From: Saprospiraceae bacterium
Lineage (GTDB): Bacteria > Bacteroidota > Bacteroidia > Chitinophagales > Saprospiraceae
Assembly: GCA_020631235.1 (NCBI GenBank)
Contig: JAHDHQ010000010.1
Location: 69,049-133,048 of the forward strand
DNA: 64,000 nt
Direction: 5' to 3'
Within the stretch, counting starts at the first letter, position 1, and every line of letters starts with the position of its first letter. Below the pieces are notes generated by a model, which was given only the letters and a program-made list of their open reading frames with translations, searched no databases and was not told the origin of the DNA. This document shows positions 34,280-44,124 of this stretch, in pieces. The translations under genes were made by a program, and so were the position numbers.

Positions 34280-34645
34280 TGCTTAGATATTAGGAAGTCC
34301 TTACAAACCATCCTTTTAGATGGCAACGATTTAGCCGTCACTTTTGAAGAATTTTGCTCTAATCCTCCTTTATATGCTTGTGAAACTTTTAAACCCCACA
34401 TAAAGCGCTCAAGAACAACCATTAATTGTTACCCAAATCCTTCTACCGGCATACTTAACATTCATGGAGTTTCTACTTTGAACAATCAAATCGAAGTTAT
34501 TGATATGCAAGGAGCAACTGTAGGAAAATACGCATTAACGAATAACAACATTGACCTGCAACATCTAAAAACAGGATTTTACGTATTAAAATTTCCAGAT
34601 GATGATGGAATCATGCAATATTTAAAACATCAAATTATACATTAA
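34280..34645 (+). pseudogene. Orphan T9SS sorting-domain remnant
   Basis: An open frame of about 121 codons follows an in-frame TGA (34277-34279) and has no ATG, GTG or TTG in its first 45 codons. It encodes CYPNPSTGILNIHGVS and ends LKTGFYVLKF...QYLKHQIIH, a complete T9SS type A C-terminal domain. The upstream passenger domain is gone. It looks like the tail of a decayed secreted-protein gene. It ends 4 bases before the convergent protease stop. Confidence 0.7.
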
Positions 34646-34649
34646 TGAT

Positions 34650-35363
34650 TTAGGCAGGAAGATTTAAACTTTGATTTAGAAATTCTATTATTTCGATGAG
34701 CTCCACACCTATTCCGTTTTCTATATCTATAACATGCTTGTTTTTCAAGGGTATCTTTCTTGGCCAAACAGCAGAAGTTAATCCTACCACTTCTCCTGAG
34801 GTATTAAAAATAGGGCCACCACTCATCCCAGGAAGAGCTGCATGTTGTGTAATAAATGATTTAAACTTCTTTTTGAGAATAAGGTCTGGTTTTAGTTCAT
34901 CCATCTTTATAGTTGGCTGCCAATATTGACGTACTGTGGTCACATCAAGGGAAATACCCACCACTTTATGTTCTTTATTTACATTTCGTTCGGTTAGTTG
35001 GATCATCGGCATTGGATAACCACATAAAGAAATGGATTCGCCAATGATAGATTTGGTCTTTGACAAGGACAAAGGAGCTAATTGATCTTCCCGAATTAAA
35101 CCCACTGCAAGATCTTTATCATGGTTGATTTCCAAAACATTTACAGGTATAATGCCTTTCTTATAAAAAGGCTTTAAAGGTATATTGCCTAGATATCCAA
35201 TTTTATGACCTGGTGGAAGTGCCTGAATAACATGAGCAGCCGTCAAAAAATGACCTTGATCCGTAATAAAAAAACCAGTGCCCAAGACTCCATACCCTTT
35301 AGGACCAAAATGGAATAATGGGAATATAGATTCCCTAACCTGCTGAATTGCTTCTTTAAACAT
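34650..35363 (-). CDS. Trypsin-like serine protease without signal peptide
   Basis: 237 residues. Catalytic triad in HtrA/S1 order: GHFLTAAHV (His, about residue 42), NHDKDLAVG (Asp, about 83), and LPGMSGGPIF (Ser, about 178). No PDZ domain and no signal peptide or membrane segment, which is unusual, since most HtrA-like enzymes are periplasmic. Cytoplasmic trypsin-like proteins of this kind sometimes act with effector modules, but none is adjacent. The start lies 5 bases after TAAATTTA, a near -7 box. Confidence 0.8.
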   Translation of the reverse strand: MFKEAIQQVRESIFPLFHFGPKGYGVLGTGFFITDQGHFLTAAHVIQALPPGHKIGYLGNIPLKPFYKKGIIPVNVLEINHDKDLAVGLIREDQLAPLSLSKTKSIIGESISLCGYPMPMIQLTERNVNKEHKVVGISLDVTTVRQYWQPTIKMDELKPDLILKKKFKSFITQHAALPGMSGGPIFNTSGEVVGLTSAVWPRKIPLKNKHVIDIENGIGVELIEIIEFLNQSLNLPA

Positions 35364-35381
35364 GCGCTTAAATTTAGAGCA

Positions 35382-36494
35382 CTACTTCCACCATTCGGTG
35401 ACTGGTAATGCTTCACCTAGAATAATACTTTCCCCAACTTGAGGAGTGGCAATCACAACATCCTTACCAGCAGCTGCCTTTTTTAAGCGTTCTACTGGTT
35501 CATCCCAAGGGTGTGGAGAGAGGGAAAAAGATCCCCAATGAATGGGTACGAGCACCCCTCCTCTTAAATCTAAAAATGCTTGTAATGATTCTTCTGGCAT
35601 CATATGATTTTCTCTCCAAAGTCTATTATACTGTCCACATTCCGTTAAACAAATATCGAATGGACCTAACTTATCACCAATCTCTTTAAAGCCCTTAAAA
35701 TAACCTGAATCCCCAGTGAAAAATATACTAGAATTAGGGCTCTTTATGGACCAAGATGACCATAAGGTTTTATCTCTATCATCTCCTCGTCTCCCACTAA
35801 AATGCTGTGAGGGCGTACATGTTAAATCAATGTTTTTAAAGCTAATGGCATCCCACCAATCCATCTCCACAATATTTTCTAATGGAACTCCCCATTTCTC
35901 AAGATGAGACCCTACTCCAAGTGGAGTGTAAAAACAACCCACTTTATCTTTTATGGCCAAGATTGTCTCATAGTCCAAATGATCATAATGGTCATGTGAT
36001 AAAATGACTGCATCTACAGGTGGTAAATTTTCAGCTGTAACAGGTACTTCTGTGTAAAAACGTTTCACAGCAAATTTAAAGGGTGCAGCTGCCGAACCAA
36101 GCATTGGGTCTATTAAAATGCGCGTTCCTTCTATCTCTGCTAAAAAAGACGAATGACCAAACCAGGTCAATCTAACCATCGTATCATTTTGGACAAAAAA
36201 CTCAGATGGATCTCGCTTGATAATATCTCGAGGTTTTTTCGGCATTTTCTCTACACCTCGTTTAAACTGCTGTTTAAACATATCAGGCATTTTACCAAGT
36301 CCCATTTCCATTTTTATGTTATCCCAGTTGACAAAACTGTTTTCACCATAATTTTTTGATTGCTTTATCTTTAGCAAATGTTCTCCTTTAGGTGGCTGTC
36401 CAAACTGAGGAAGCATAACAACAAGTTTAAAAATGATAACCGACCCAAAGACTATAATGCCCAGAATGATTATCAAATCAATTAATTTCTTCAT
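35382..36494 (-). CDS. MBL-fold metallo-hydrolase, NAPE-PLD-like, membrane-anchored
   Basis: 370 residues. One N-terminal membrane segment (about 5-27). The catalytic domain begins WFGHSSFLAEIEGTRILIDP near 130, with zinc motif SHDHYDHLD near 188, FFTGDSGYF, and a late PIHWGSF. This layout is that of NAPE-PLD-like/UlaG-like phosphodiesterases acting on lipids or cyclic phosphates; the substrate is unknown. The ATG lies 2 bases after a perfect -7 box (36497-36504). It may be co-transcribed with the protease gene 18 bp downstream. Confidence 0.85.
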   Translation of the reverse strand: MKKLIDLIIILGIIVFGSVIIFKLVVMLPQFGQPPKGEHLLKIKQSKNYGENSFVNWDNIKMEMGLGKMPDMFKQQFKRGVEKMPKKPRDIIKRDPSEFFVQNDTMVRLTWFGHSSFLAEIEGTRILIDPMLGSAAAPFKFAVKRFYTEVPVTAENLPPVDAVILSHDHYDHLDYETILAIKDKVGCFYTPLGVGSHLEKWGVPLENIVEMDWWDAISFKNIDLTCTPSQHFSGRRGDDRDKTLWSSWSIKSPNSSIFFTGDSGYFKGFKEIGDKLGPFDICLTECGQYNRLWRENHMMPEESLQAFLDLRGGVLVPIHWGSFSLSPHPWDEPVERLKKAAAGKDVVIATPQVGESIILGEALPVTEWWK

Positions 36495-36496
36495 AG

Positions 36497-36504
36497 CAAA
36501 TCTA
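36497..36504 (-). promoter_or_regulatory. -7 promoter box abutting the MBL gene
   Basis: Minus-strand TAGATTTG, then CT, then the ATG at 36494. Confidence 0.5.
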
Positions 36505-36562
36505 TCATGCTAATGAATGCTACTAAGCCTATTTTGTTCATTTTTCTTATGCGCTAATTCGA

Positions 36563-37180
36563 TTAATAACTGACAATTCTCGGCAAACTTACCCAAGAAC
36601 AGTCTTTGATGTAATACCTATATGGTAAAAAAGCGTCTTCTTCCGCATATTTAATACCTACCCGAGGACCTGCTACAATTTGCGATTGATCGACTTTCTC
36701 TCCTTCTGTAATAAATACTGGGCTCGTTTTCTGATATAATGGTAATCCTTTGTGCCCTCGGTGGATACCCAAGGCTTGACATAATTTACCAGGACCATTA
36801 CTCAGGTTTTTGCTTGATTTAATATTTCGACGATCTAGCATATATTTTTCTCCCAATATGGGTTCAACAGCTCTTACCAAAATAGCATGGGCGACATCCT
36901 TTGGTCCGGTCACAACATTGAACATCTCATGAATCCCATAACATAAATAAATATAGGCTTTACCACCTTCTGAATACATGATTTCAGTGCGTGCGGTCCG
37001 CTTATTACCATAGGCATGGGAAGCTTTATCCTGAGGAGCTTTGTAGGCTTCTGTCTCAACAATTTTAGCAATGGATAAGTGCCCATCAATCCGTGTTTGT
37101 AAATAGCAACCTAACAAGGACTGAGCCAGCTTAGTAGGCTCTGTTGATTGATAAAAATGTTGAGGAAGACATTGATTCAT
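36563..37180 (-). CDS. mpg: DNA-3-methyladenine glycosylase (AAG/MPG family)
   Basis: 205 residues. Excises alkylated purines in base-excision repair. Motifs: LAQSLLGCYL, IVETEAYKAPQDKASHAYG with the catalytic Glu, RTEIMYSEGGKAYIYLCYGIHEMFN, then SNGPGKLCQALGI and AGPRVGIKYA. Full length for the family. It follows the SRPBCC-like gene by 2 bp, so the two are in one operon. Confidence 0.93.
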   Translation of the reverse strand: MNQCLPQHFYQSTEPTKLAQSLLGCYLQTRIDGHLSIAKIVETEAYKAPQDKASHAYGNKRTARTEIMYSEGGKAYIYLCYGIHEMFNVVTGPKDVAHAILVRAVEPILGEKYMLDRRNIKSSKNLSNGPGKLCQALGIHRGHKGLPLYQKTSPVFITEGEKVDQSQIVAGPRVGIKYAEEDAFLPYRYYIKDCSWVSLPRIVSY

Positions 37181-37182
37181 TA

Positions 37183-37596
37183 CTAAGGGTTCTCAGCTTT
37201 TTCCCATAACTGATCTTGTGCTTGAAACATCCTTTTTAATAGGTATTTACGCCCAGGACCTCGTTCGTGTATTTGTATAGTACACTGGACTTTTGTTTTA
37301 TTTTTTCCAATGTTGTGCAGGCGGTAATCGAGTATTGGTTTGTACAATCCAAGCCCAGTGATATGATATTTAAGGTGATGGGTATCTAAGACTTCAAGTC
37401 TAGCAGTATACCGAATATTAATGGGTATAAAAGCAAAAGGTTTCTCGACTACCGAGTATGTATTTTTATGTTTTTTGTCCAATCTTACCCGACGTATCAA
37501 AGGATGCAATCTTCCAAATGTAGGCAAATCGCTTAGAATGCGGCTACATTCTTCTATCGATACATTCACTTCAAAACTTTGCGATTGTTCTTTCAT
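37183..37596 (-). CDS. SRPBCC-like small protein
   Basis: I use the ATG at 37596 (MKEQSQSFEVNVSIEECSRI); the longer frame from 37659 would overlap guaB. About 137 residues. The alternating strands and a final amphipathic helix (GRKYLLKRMFQAQDQLWEKA) suggest a START/SRPBCC-type hydrophobic-ligand fold. No catalytic motif. Lies between guaB and mpg. I do not recognise a specific family. Confidence 0.55.
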   Translation of the reverse strand: MKEQSQSFEVNVSIEECSRILSDLPTFGRLHPLIRRVRLDKKHKNTYSVVEKPFAFIPINIRYTARLEVLDTHHLKYHITGLGLYKPILDYRLHNIGKNKTKVQCTIQIHERGPGRKYLLKRMFQAQDQLWEKAENP

Positions 37597-37655
37597 GAAA
37601 GTTTTGTTTGTAGATAAAAAGCTAAAGATTACCTGGCAATATATATGTAGAAGGA

Positions 37656-39140
37656 TCACTGCCTTCTAGAATAGTTAGGTGCTTCCTTTGTAATGGTTAT
37701 ATTATGTGGATGACTTTCGATGATGCCAGCATTGGTGATTTTAACCATTTTTGAGCCTTGAAGATCATTGATATTAGCTGCTCCTACGTAGCCCATTCCT
37801 GCCCTTAGGCCTCCAATGTACTGTACCATTACCTCCGCCACTGTTCCCTTGTAAGGTATCCTACCTTCTATTCCTTCCGGTACTAATTTTTTCGCATTGG
37901 ATTCTTCGGATTGGAAATAACGATCTTTAGAACCGAGCTTCATAGCACCGATCGAGCCCATACCTCGATAAATCTTAAACTTTCTGCCTTCATAAATAAT
38001 ATTTTCGCCAGGAGCTTCTTCTGTACCGGCAAATAAAGATCCCGCCATAATGCAACTAGCACCACCAGCTAAAGCTTTAGCGATATCACCTGTATATCTT
38101 ATCCCTCCATCGGCGATAATCGGGATATTAGTGTCCTTTAAAGCATCATACACGTCCATGATAGCACTTAATTGTGGCACGCCGACTCCAGCAACTATCC
38201 TTGTAGTACAAATACTTCCTGGACCGATACCCACTTTTACACCATCTACACCCACTTCAGCCAAGGCTTTTGCCGCGGCGGCTGTGGCTACATTACCAGC
38301 TACGACTTCTAAATTTGGGTATTGCTGTTTAATCTTTTTAACCGTCTCGATAACTCCAGCCGAATGACCATGAGCTGTATCAACACACACTGCATCTACA
38401 TCCACAGAAACTAGCGCTTCCAATCGCTCAAATAAATCACCACTCACACCTAAGGCGGCACCTACTAACAACCGTCCTCTGCTATCCTTGGCCGCATTCG
38501 GATAATTTTCCACTTTCATAATATCCTTATAGGTAATTAAACCAATTAAGGTATTGGTCCCATCCACAACCGGAAGTTTTTCAATCTTATATTTCTGTAA
38601 AATTTCAGTAGCTTGAGCAAGGGTTGTGCCTTGTGGTGCAGTGACAAGATTTTCTGTTGTCATGAGCTCATGCACCTTTCTATGTTGATTCGTTTCAAAG
38701 CGAAGATCGCGATTGGTCAAAATACCGATTAGTTTTGTCTTATCATCGACTATAGGAATACCTCCAATCTTGTAGTTTTTCATCAACTCAAGTGCCTCAG
38801 CTATACTTGCATCTTTTTGCAATGTTACAGGATCGATGATCATACCACTTTCCGAGCGCTTGACTTTTCTTACTTGATCGGCTTGAGCTTCGATGGGCAT
38901 ATTCTTGTGAATGATGCCTAGCCCTCCATTTCTAGCGATAGCAATAGCTAAACCATATTCAGTAACTGTATCCATTGCGGCAGACACCATGGGTACATTT
39001 AAACGTATGTTTCTAGTGAACTGTGTAGAGATATCGACATCTCTAGGAAGTACTTCAGAATAAGCTGGTACAAGCAAGACATCGTCGAAAGTAAGTGCTT
39101 CCTGTATCTGGCTGGATGAGTAGGTAATGTTTTTTTCCAT
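37656..39140 (-). CDS. guaB: Inosine-5'-monophosphate dehydrogenase
   Basis: About 494 residues from the ATG at 39140 (MEKNITYSS); the longer frame begins at a TTG inside the -7 box. It oxidises IMP to XMP, the committed step of GMP synthesis. Two CBS domains (about 95-215) interrupt the TIM barrel; the active-site loop is [15 protein letters not shown] with the catalytic Cys; the later [13 protein letters not shown] and [12 protein letters not shown] are typical. The -7 box ends only 3 bases before the ATG, so the mRNA may be leaderless. Confidence 0.96.
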   Translation of the reverse strand: MEKNITYSSSQIQEALTFDDVLLVPAYSEVLPRDVDISTQFTRNIRLNVPMVSAAMDTVTEYGLAIAIARNGGLGIIHKNMPIEAQADQVRKVKRSESGMIIDPVTLQKDASIAEALELMKNYKIGGIPIVDDKTKLIGILTNRDLRFETNQHRKVHELMTTENLVTAPQGTTLAQATEILQKYKIEKLPVVDGTNTLIGLITYKDIMKVENYPNAAKDSRGRLLVGAALGVSGDLFERLEALVSVDVDAVCVDTAHGHSAGVIETVKKIKQQYPNLEVVAGNVATAAAAKALAEVGVDGVKVGIGPGSICTTRIVAGVGVPQLSAIMDVYDALKDTNIPIIADGGIRYTGDIAKALAGGASCIMAGSLFAGTEEAPGENIIYEGRKFKIYRGMGSIGAMKLGSKDRYFQSEESNAKKLVPEGIEGRIPYKGTVAEVMVQYIGGLRAGMGYVGAANINDLQGSKMVKITNAGIIESHPHNITITKEAPNYSRRQ

Positions 39141-39143
39141 GCG

Positions 39144-39151
39144 CAAAGGTA
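39144..39151 (-). promoter_or_regulatory. -7 promoter box abutting guaB
   Basis: Minus-strand TACCTTTG, then CGC, then ATG. Confidence 0.5.
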
Positions 39152-39223
39152 TGGAAAGCTATGTTTATTTTTGAAATAATTTGAAAAACTTTCTGCTATC
39201 TTAATGGCTTAAATATAATCCAG

Positions 39224-39676
39224 ATGATAGAAGTGTACACAGATGACTATTTTATGAAAGAAGCCTACAAGGAGGCACAAAAAGCTGTGGAAATAGGAGA
39301 AGTCCCGGTCGGTGCTGTCATTGTCTCGAATAAGAAAATTATAGCTCGTGCACACAATCAAGTCGAACAACTAGAAGATATAACTGCCCATGCGGAAATC
39401 ATTGCCATTACTGCCGCTGCTCAATTTTTAGGCAGCAAATATCTGGATGATTGCACACTTTATGTGAGTTTGGAGCCTTGTTGTATGTGTGCAGGTGCCA
39501 TTGCCCACGCCAGATTATCACGAGTTGTTTATGCAGCTGATGATGATAAAGGTGGTTTTATGCGTTTTGGCAAAAAAATGTTGCACCCAAAAACCACATT
39601 AGAATTTGGGGTAATGCACCAAGAGTGCAGCCAGATTTTAAAGGATTTTTTTAAAGAAAAGAGAGCATCAGTATAA
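39224..39676 (+). CDS. tadA: tRNA-specific adenosine-34 deaminase
   Basis: 150 residues. Converts A34 to inosine in tRNA-Arg. Zinc site: HAE at 56-58 (Glu58 catalytic) and PCCMC at 85-89 (Cys86, Cys89). GEVPVGAVIV near 25 is also typical. Divergent from guaB; a candidate -7 box TATTTTTG lies at 39166-39173. Confidence 0.93.
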   Translation: MIEVYTDDYFMKEAYKEAQKAVEIGEVPVGAVIVSNKKIIARAHNQVEQLEDITAHAEIIAITAAAQFLGSKYLDDCTLYVSLEPCCMCAGAIAHARLSRVVYAADDDKGGFMRFGKKMLHPKTTLEFGVMHQECSQILKDFFKEKRASV

Positions 39677-39677
39677 A

Positions 39678-39707
39678 AGCAAAGAGTGAGTAAACCCACC
39701 CTTTGCT
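39678..39707. terminator. Hairpin between tadA and the collagen-like gene
   Basis: AGCAAAG/CTTTGCT arms with further partial pairing inside, between convergent stops at 39676 and 39737. No long T-run on either side. Confidence 0.5.
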
Positions 39708-39736
39708 CTGTCTAAATTCGTAAGATATGTTCTACC

Positions 39737-41572
39737 TTATTTTTGCTCTAAAGCTTCTATTCTTTGCTTAAGTTGCTCATTCTGATCAGCTAGCTCTTGA
39801 ACGGATTTTACTAATACCGGGATTAGTTGAGTGTAACTCATCGAGTAAATGTCGCTACCCTCTTTTTGAGGAATTCTTCCACCTGCTGCTTCTCTAGTCA
39901 CATCGTCTGCTGTAGTGATAGTATGCACGACCGCTTGAGGAATAATTTCCATAACATCTTGAGCTATAAATCCAATCATTTCTCTTTGATGACCTTCTTT
40001 CCATTGATATCGGACGGGTTTAAGCTTAAGGACTTCATCTAATCCATAACTACTCGCGTAAATATTTTTCTTGAGTCTTCTGTCAGAAGTTGTATTAAGT
40101 GCATTAATCGACCAAATTTCTTTCCAACGGTAAGCCGAAGATCCTAGCGTAACTGAATTGGTTGCCGTAGGTCCAAATTCGTCCGGACCATACCATCCAA
40201 ATTTATAGGCTCCATCATCTCTCATGGTAAAGGTAGAGCCTTCTGGAGATAATTGATACACATGTGATGAAGACGTAAAGTTTATCCGACCATTCGCTGG
40301 TGTATCATGCACTTCTACACCATTGTAACTGATCCCGTTAGTGGACAAATCCCAATAGGAATCTCCTCCTCCTCCACAATCTGCTGTATCAAAATTACCA
40401 TCACCATTAATGTCTTCAGCAGGATCGTTTACACCATCGCCATTTAAATCCCAACAGTTAACACCATCTACTCCGTCTACTCCATTCGTTCCATCAGCTC
40501 CATCTGCTCCGTCCATTCCTGGAGGGCCTTGAGGACCTACTGGACCTGCAGGACCATCCGCACCATCTGCTCCATCCGCACCGTCAGCTCCATCTGCTCC
40601 TGGAGGACCTGCTGGACCAACTGGGCCTACTGGGCCTGGTGCACCATCCGCTCCATCCATCCCTGGAGGACCTGCTGGACCCGGCGCTCCATCCAAGCCA
40701 TCTATACCATCTGGTCCTTGAATACCTTGTAGACCTGGAGGTCCTTGTGGTCCTGGTGCTCCATCTAATCCATCTATACCATCTGGTCCTTGAATACCTT
40801 GCAAACCTTGTGGTCCTTGTTCGCCTTGAGGACCCTGCTCACCTTGCGGGCCTTGCTCGCCTTGTGGTCCTTGCTCTCCATCATCTCCTTTTGGGCCTTG
40901 CGGTCCGGTCATTCCCATTGCCCCCACAGGGCCTGTTTCTCCTTGAATACCTTGCAATCCTTGTTCTCCTTGGATACCTTGTTCGCCTTGAATGCCTTGC
41001 TCGCCTTGTGGTCCTTGATCACCTTGATCACCTTTGGGTCCTTGTGGTCCGGTCATTCCTATGGCACCCATAGGGCCAGTTTCTCCTTGAATACCTTGTT
41101 CGCCTTGTGGCCCTTGGTCTCCTTGCGGGCCTGGTTCACCTTGGGGACCTGGCTCTCCTTGTGGGCCAGGCTCGACTGCTGACTGGGATACATTTGCAAA
41201 TGGAGAACCCAAAATTTCGGATTTCCCGATTTCTTGCATATCCCCTTCGATATCTGCAAAAACTTGAAGAAAGTAAGCTTCTTCACCCCACTTTATGGTT
41301 TCAAATTCAGAAGATTCTGCATTTTCTCCTACGATAATATTGATCAATCCAAATTCATTGGTGTTGACATTACGAAGTTCGGAATATTGGATTTCGTCAA
41401 GGGAATTAACAATATTTAGTTCGAGTTCTACAGCCTGATCTGTTAAGGGCTTACCATCATTTCCATGTATGACCGCTTGGTAGTAAAATCTATGAAAATT
41501 ACTTTGTCCATAGCTCGAATGGACTATACAAAGGGTAAAAAGGGCTATTAGTAGTAGTTTAAAATTTTTCAT
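39737..41572 (-). CDS. Collagen-like secreted protein with S74 (intramolecular chaperone) C-terminus
   Basis: 611 residues. Signal peptide (ending SYGQ), a beta domain at 24-130, then about 79 uninterrupted G-X-Y triplets at 136-372 (blocks such as [18 protein letters not shown]). A calcium-loop segment ([11 protein letters not shown], then [13 protein letters not shown]) lies at about 373-398. The C-terminus carries a peptidase S74/endosialidase-chaperone domain (SDRRLKKNI near 502, then [16 protein letters not shown] and a coiled-coil tail). S74 domains trimerise and often cleave themselves off, which suits a trimeric collagen-like fibre. No T9SS domain of its own. The T9SS gene at 41583-42080 lies upstream, 10 bp away. 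Confidence 0.88.
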   Translation of the reverse strand: MKNFKLLLIALFTLCIVHSSYGQSNFHRFYYQAVIHGNDGKPLTDQAVELELNIVNSLDEIQYSELRNVNTNEFGLINIIVGENAESSEFETIKWGEEAYFLQVFADIEGDMQEIGKSEILGSPFANVSQSAVEPGPQGEPGPQGEPGPQGDQGPQGEQGIQGETGPMGAIGMTGPQGPKGDQGDQGPQGEQGIQGEQGIQGEQGLQGIQGETGPVGAMGMTGPQGPKGDDGEQGPQGEQGPQGEQGPQGEQGPQGLQGIQGPDGIDGLDGAPGPQGPPGLQGIQGPDGIDGLDGAPGPAGPPGMDGADGAPGPVGPVGPAGPPGADGADGADGADGADGPAGPVGPQGPPGMDGADGADGTNGVDGVDGVNCWDLNGDGVNDPAEDINGDGNFDTADCGGGGDSYWDLSTNGISYNGVEVHDTPANGRINFTSSSHVYQLSPEGSTFTMRDDGAYKFGWYGPDEFGPTATNSVTLGSSAYRWKEIWSINALNTTSDRRLKKNIYASSYGLDEVLKLKPVRYQWKEGHQREMIGFIAQDVMEIIPQAVVHTITTADDVTREAAGGRIPQKEGSDIYSMSYTQLIPVLVKSVQELADQNEQLKQRIEALEQK

Positions 41573-41582
41573 TTTTGTCTTT

Positions 41583-42080
41583 TTAAAGTTGAATAATCAT
41601 TTTTTGAGTAAATAAAACTTCGCCTGATGTTGTCATCAGATGGATGTAGTAGACTCCACTTTTGAATCTATTAGCATCGAAAGTGAGCAGATGATGATGT
41701 TCAGCCATCAAATCCTGCTTTGCCACGAGTTGGTTTAAACTGTTTTTAATTTGAACCATTCCTTGAGTAGCATCAAGCGATTTAATTTCTACGGAAAACT
41801 TGTCCATGCTAGGATTAGGGAAGGTGGTCATACTTCCATCCCAACTGGGGTTTACCGTAGCAACACTGGTTTGAAAATTAGGCTGTTGGAAGCCTTGAGT
41901 AAATGAATGCTCACCATTCTGAACGGTCTGACAGACAGCTTGACCATAAGAATAGCTTACATGAGAATTGGTTAAGGAGCTAGTTCCTCCTCCATTAGTA
42001 TATCCTGTCCTTTGTATATTCTGGGCTGAAAGGCCATGGATGACTAAGCAGAAAAACACTCCTAGTAGTACACTTCGCAT
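41583..42080 (-). CDS. Small secreted T9SS-sorted protein
   Basis: I use the ATG at 42080 ([20 protein letters not shown], a signal peptide); the longer frame from 42116 adds 12 unlikely residues. About 165 residues: a short N-terminal part with [20 protein letters not shown] resembling the repeat often found just before sorting domains, then a T9SS type A domain ([10 protein letters not shown] ... MIIQL). There is almost no passenger. It is co-directional with and 10 bp before the collagen-like gene, suggesting the two products work together on the surface. Confidence 0.75.
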   Translation of the reverse strand: MRSVLLGVFFCLVIHGLSAQNIQRTGYTNGGGTSSLTNSHVSYSYGQAVCQTVQNGEHSFTQGFQQPNFQTSVATVNPSWDGSMTTFPNPSMDKFSVEIKSLDATQGMVQIKNSLNQLVAKQDLMAEHHHLLTFDANRFKSGVYYIHLMTTSGEVLFTQKMIIQL

Positions 42081-42225
42081 TACTTCTTTTTTAGTGATTA
42101 GGTAAATTGTTATCACTAAGAAGTAGTCAGAAAAGAAAATAAGTGACCCCCGATTAAGAGATTATTCTTGAAGACTTATGATTAGTTTGTTTTCTTGAAA
42201 ACTACTGGAGCATGTTTACGCTCAT

Positions 42226-42678
42226 TTATACTCCGAATTGAGTTAAATGGTGATCTAAGTGTTTGCTAAATAAAACATTCCATTCTTTACTCGAAAGTGG
42301 CCCAAAAGAATGAGATTCTTTTTGTTCAAAATGCTCACTTCCTAAGGCTTGCACTTGCTGAATATAATCGATTAATTTCTTTTTCTCAGCTTCAAAATTC
42401 CTAGCATTCGAAATGACAAATTCAGGTGCTGTTCTTCCATTTTTAGGATATGGTTTAGGACCCACCACTGCATTCTTTGCAAACCATTTTATCAATATTT
42501 TTTTTAGTCCGGAAGGTTTCTTGTACTGATTTGTAAAGGTCATATCGTAAGCCACACAGCAATGAGCCAACATTTGATCAACGGACATTTTACCCCATAA
42601 GGCTTTGGTTTCTGGACTTAACATTTGGATTCTATCTATGGTCTCCTTTACATCATTAGCATTGAATAGGTTTCTCAT
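42226..42678 (-). CDS. DUF1569 (DinB-like fold) protein
   Basis: 150 residues. KMSVDQMLAHCCVAYDMTF near 30-48 and FSKHLDHHLTQFGV at the end are typical of DUF1569, a relative of the DinB/YfiT four-helix metal-binding fold; His residues at these places would be metal ligands. Function unknown; some DinB relatives act in thiol or detoxification chemistry. Stand-alone gene. Confidence 0.8.
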   Translation of the reverse strand: MRNLFNANDVKETIDRIQMLSPETKALWGKMSVDQMLAHCCVAYDMTFTNQYKKPSGLKKILIKWFAKNAVVGPKPYPKNGRTAPEFVISNARNFEAEKKKLIDYIQQVQALGSEHFEQKESHSFGPLSSKEWNVLFSKHLDHHLTQFGV

Positions 42679-42828
42679 ACATTTTAATTTGAATCTAAAA
42701 GATATAAAAATAAGTAATGGATCTTGAAATGTTAAAAATGCTTAAGCATAGTTAAGCTATATTAAAATCTGGTATAAGAAGTTAAACCAACCTACATTAG
42801 AAACATCTATTGATCAAAACCTTTAATT

Positions 42829-43362
42829 ATGAAGCAGTTATTTTATGTTTGTTTTTTGGCCTTAGGTTTGAGTGCTTGTACTCCGAACTTAGTACCCTTT
42901 TCCCAAAATATGATTGATGATTTTTCTTGGTCAGATAAAGATTTAGAACGCATTCAGTTTTATCTCTCCGAAGATGTGAAATTATATAGAAATACATCAG
43001 CTAATTCTTCCAAAATCGAAAATGGAGCCATCCGTTTAAAAGATGGTAAAAAAATAGAAGAAATAACCTTTGTAAAAGGCACTCCTGGAGTGTTTATTTT
43101 TTCACCTAAAAAAGACCGCATGGCGGTGAGTTTTGAAGACGACAATGAAAAATTTTTAATGTTTGGGCCTAATCCTAAAATAGGAAATCGATATGCCATA
43201 TTAGCAAAAGACTGGAAAAGGCATGTGGGTAAAATTAGTTACGGAGGTGAGGAATATTATATTTCTAATCAAGATGGACTAGCCAGCCTCACTGTCGATA
43301 TGGATAAAGTAAACACAACAAAAGTGACCAGTAAACGCGTTAAAGGAAGACAACTAGAATAA
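42829..43362 (+). CDS. Lipoprotein of unknown function
   Basis: 177 residues with lipobox LGLSACTP. The rest is beta-rich (DDFSWSDKDLERIQFYLSED, then a KGTPGVFIFSPKKDRMAVSFE segment and YGGEEYYISN). I do not recognise the family, though similar small lipoproteins occur in Bacteroidota. Stand-alone and followed by a strong terminator. Confidence 0.65.
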   Translation: MKQLFYVCFLALGLSACTPNLVPFSQNMIDDFSWSDKDLERIQFYLSEDVKLYRNTSANSSKIENGAIRLKDGKKIEEITFVKGTPGVFIFSPKKDRMAVSFEDDNEKFLMFGPNPKIGNRYAILAKDWKRHVGKISYGGEEYYISNQDGLASLTVDMDKVNTTKVTSKRVKGRQLE

Positions 43363-43397
43363 CTGTTAAGCAAATTAAAGTTTGCCCATCCTGAATT

Positions 43398-43424
43398 AGC
43401 CCGATATTTATCGGGCTTTTTTTT
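43398..43424 (+). terminator. Intrinsic terminator after the lipoprotein gene
   Basis: AGCCCGAT pairs with ATCGGGCT around ATTT, followed by eight T. The T-run touches the stop of the convergent pcm gene. Confidence 0.9.
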
Positions 43425-44121
43425 AGTCCAAGATTACTCTTTCTTTTTGTTTACTCCTTTGGTAATTATGATCGACTCCTTCTAAAAAAGGGACAAAAGC
43501 ACAGTCTCCGAACGATTCTTTAGAAAATGTGCCTTCAGCTGATTTTGTAATCCTTAACATTTCTTGTTTTTCCCCTTGCCCTACAGGTACAACTAGTTTA
43601 CCTCCAGGAGCTAACTGCACTAATAATTCACTGGGTATGAATGGAGCGCCACAAGTGACCAATATTTTATCAAACGGAGCTCTTGAAGCCAAGCCAGCGT
43701 AACCATCACCGTAGTAACATCGAACATTTTTATATCCTAATGCATACAGTAATTGACTAGCATTTTTAAACAAAACTTCTTGTCTTTCTACAGAATATAC
43801 TCTTTTGCATAAGAGGGATAAAACACTTGCTTGATAGCCACTACCCGTGCCTATTTCCAATACTTTATCATCAAATTTAAGGTCTAATAAAGATGTCTGG
43901 AAAGCTACAGTGTAAGGCTGAGAAATGGTTTGGTTTGCTGCAATAGGAAATGCTTGGTCTTTATAGGCCCATTCCCAAAATGCTTTGTCTAAAAATAAAT
44001 GTCGTGGAATGGAAGCAATGGCACTTAATATAGCTTCATGGTCTATTCCTTTTGACTTTAACTCCTTAACTAAGCGAAGTCTCAGCCCCTTCATCTTGTA
44101 TGTATCTTCCAATTTGTGCAT
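43423..44121 (-). CDS. pcm: Protein-L-isoaspartate O-methyltransferase
   Basis: About 232 residues from the ATG at 44121; the longer frame begins at a TTG inside the -7 box. Repairs isoaspartyl residues using SAM. Motifs: IPRHLFLDKAFWEWAY, NQTISQPYTVAFQTSLL, the SAM loop VLEIGTGSGYQASVLSLL, and the later YYGDGYAG and ILVTCGAPFIP. The -7 box TAGCTTTG ends 3 bases before the ATG. Confidence 0.94.
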   Translation of the reverse strand: MHKLEDTYKMKGLRLRLVKELKSKGIDHEAILSAIASIPRHLFLDKAFWEWAYKDQAFPIAANQTISQPYTVAFQTSLLDLKFDDKVLEIGTGSGYQASVLSLLCKRVYSVERQEVLFKNASQLLYALGYKNVRCYYGDGYAGLASRAPFDKILVTCGAPFIPSELLVQLAPGGKLVVPVGQGEKQEMLRITKSAEGTFSKESFGDCAFVPFLEGVDHNYQRSKQKERVILD

Positions 44122-44124
44122 ACA

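Larger units (their letters stand above)
33592..34649. other. 1.06-kb gap with a candidate small RNA and a gene remnant
   Basis: No intact gene of usual size. It holds a promoter-terminator unit on the minus strand (33790-33987), an AT-rich stretch without signals (about 33990-34279), and an orphan sorting-domain remnant on the plus strand (34280-34645). Confidence 0.7.

Noticed and set aside
40529-41337. Several plus-strand frames opposite the collagen gene
   Set aside because: They are low-complexity shadows of the G-X-Y repeat on the other strand.
39737-41572. Prophage tail fibre because of the S74 domain
   Set aside because: No phage genes nearby; a signal peptide and collagen repeats fit a Bacteroidota surface protein better.
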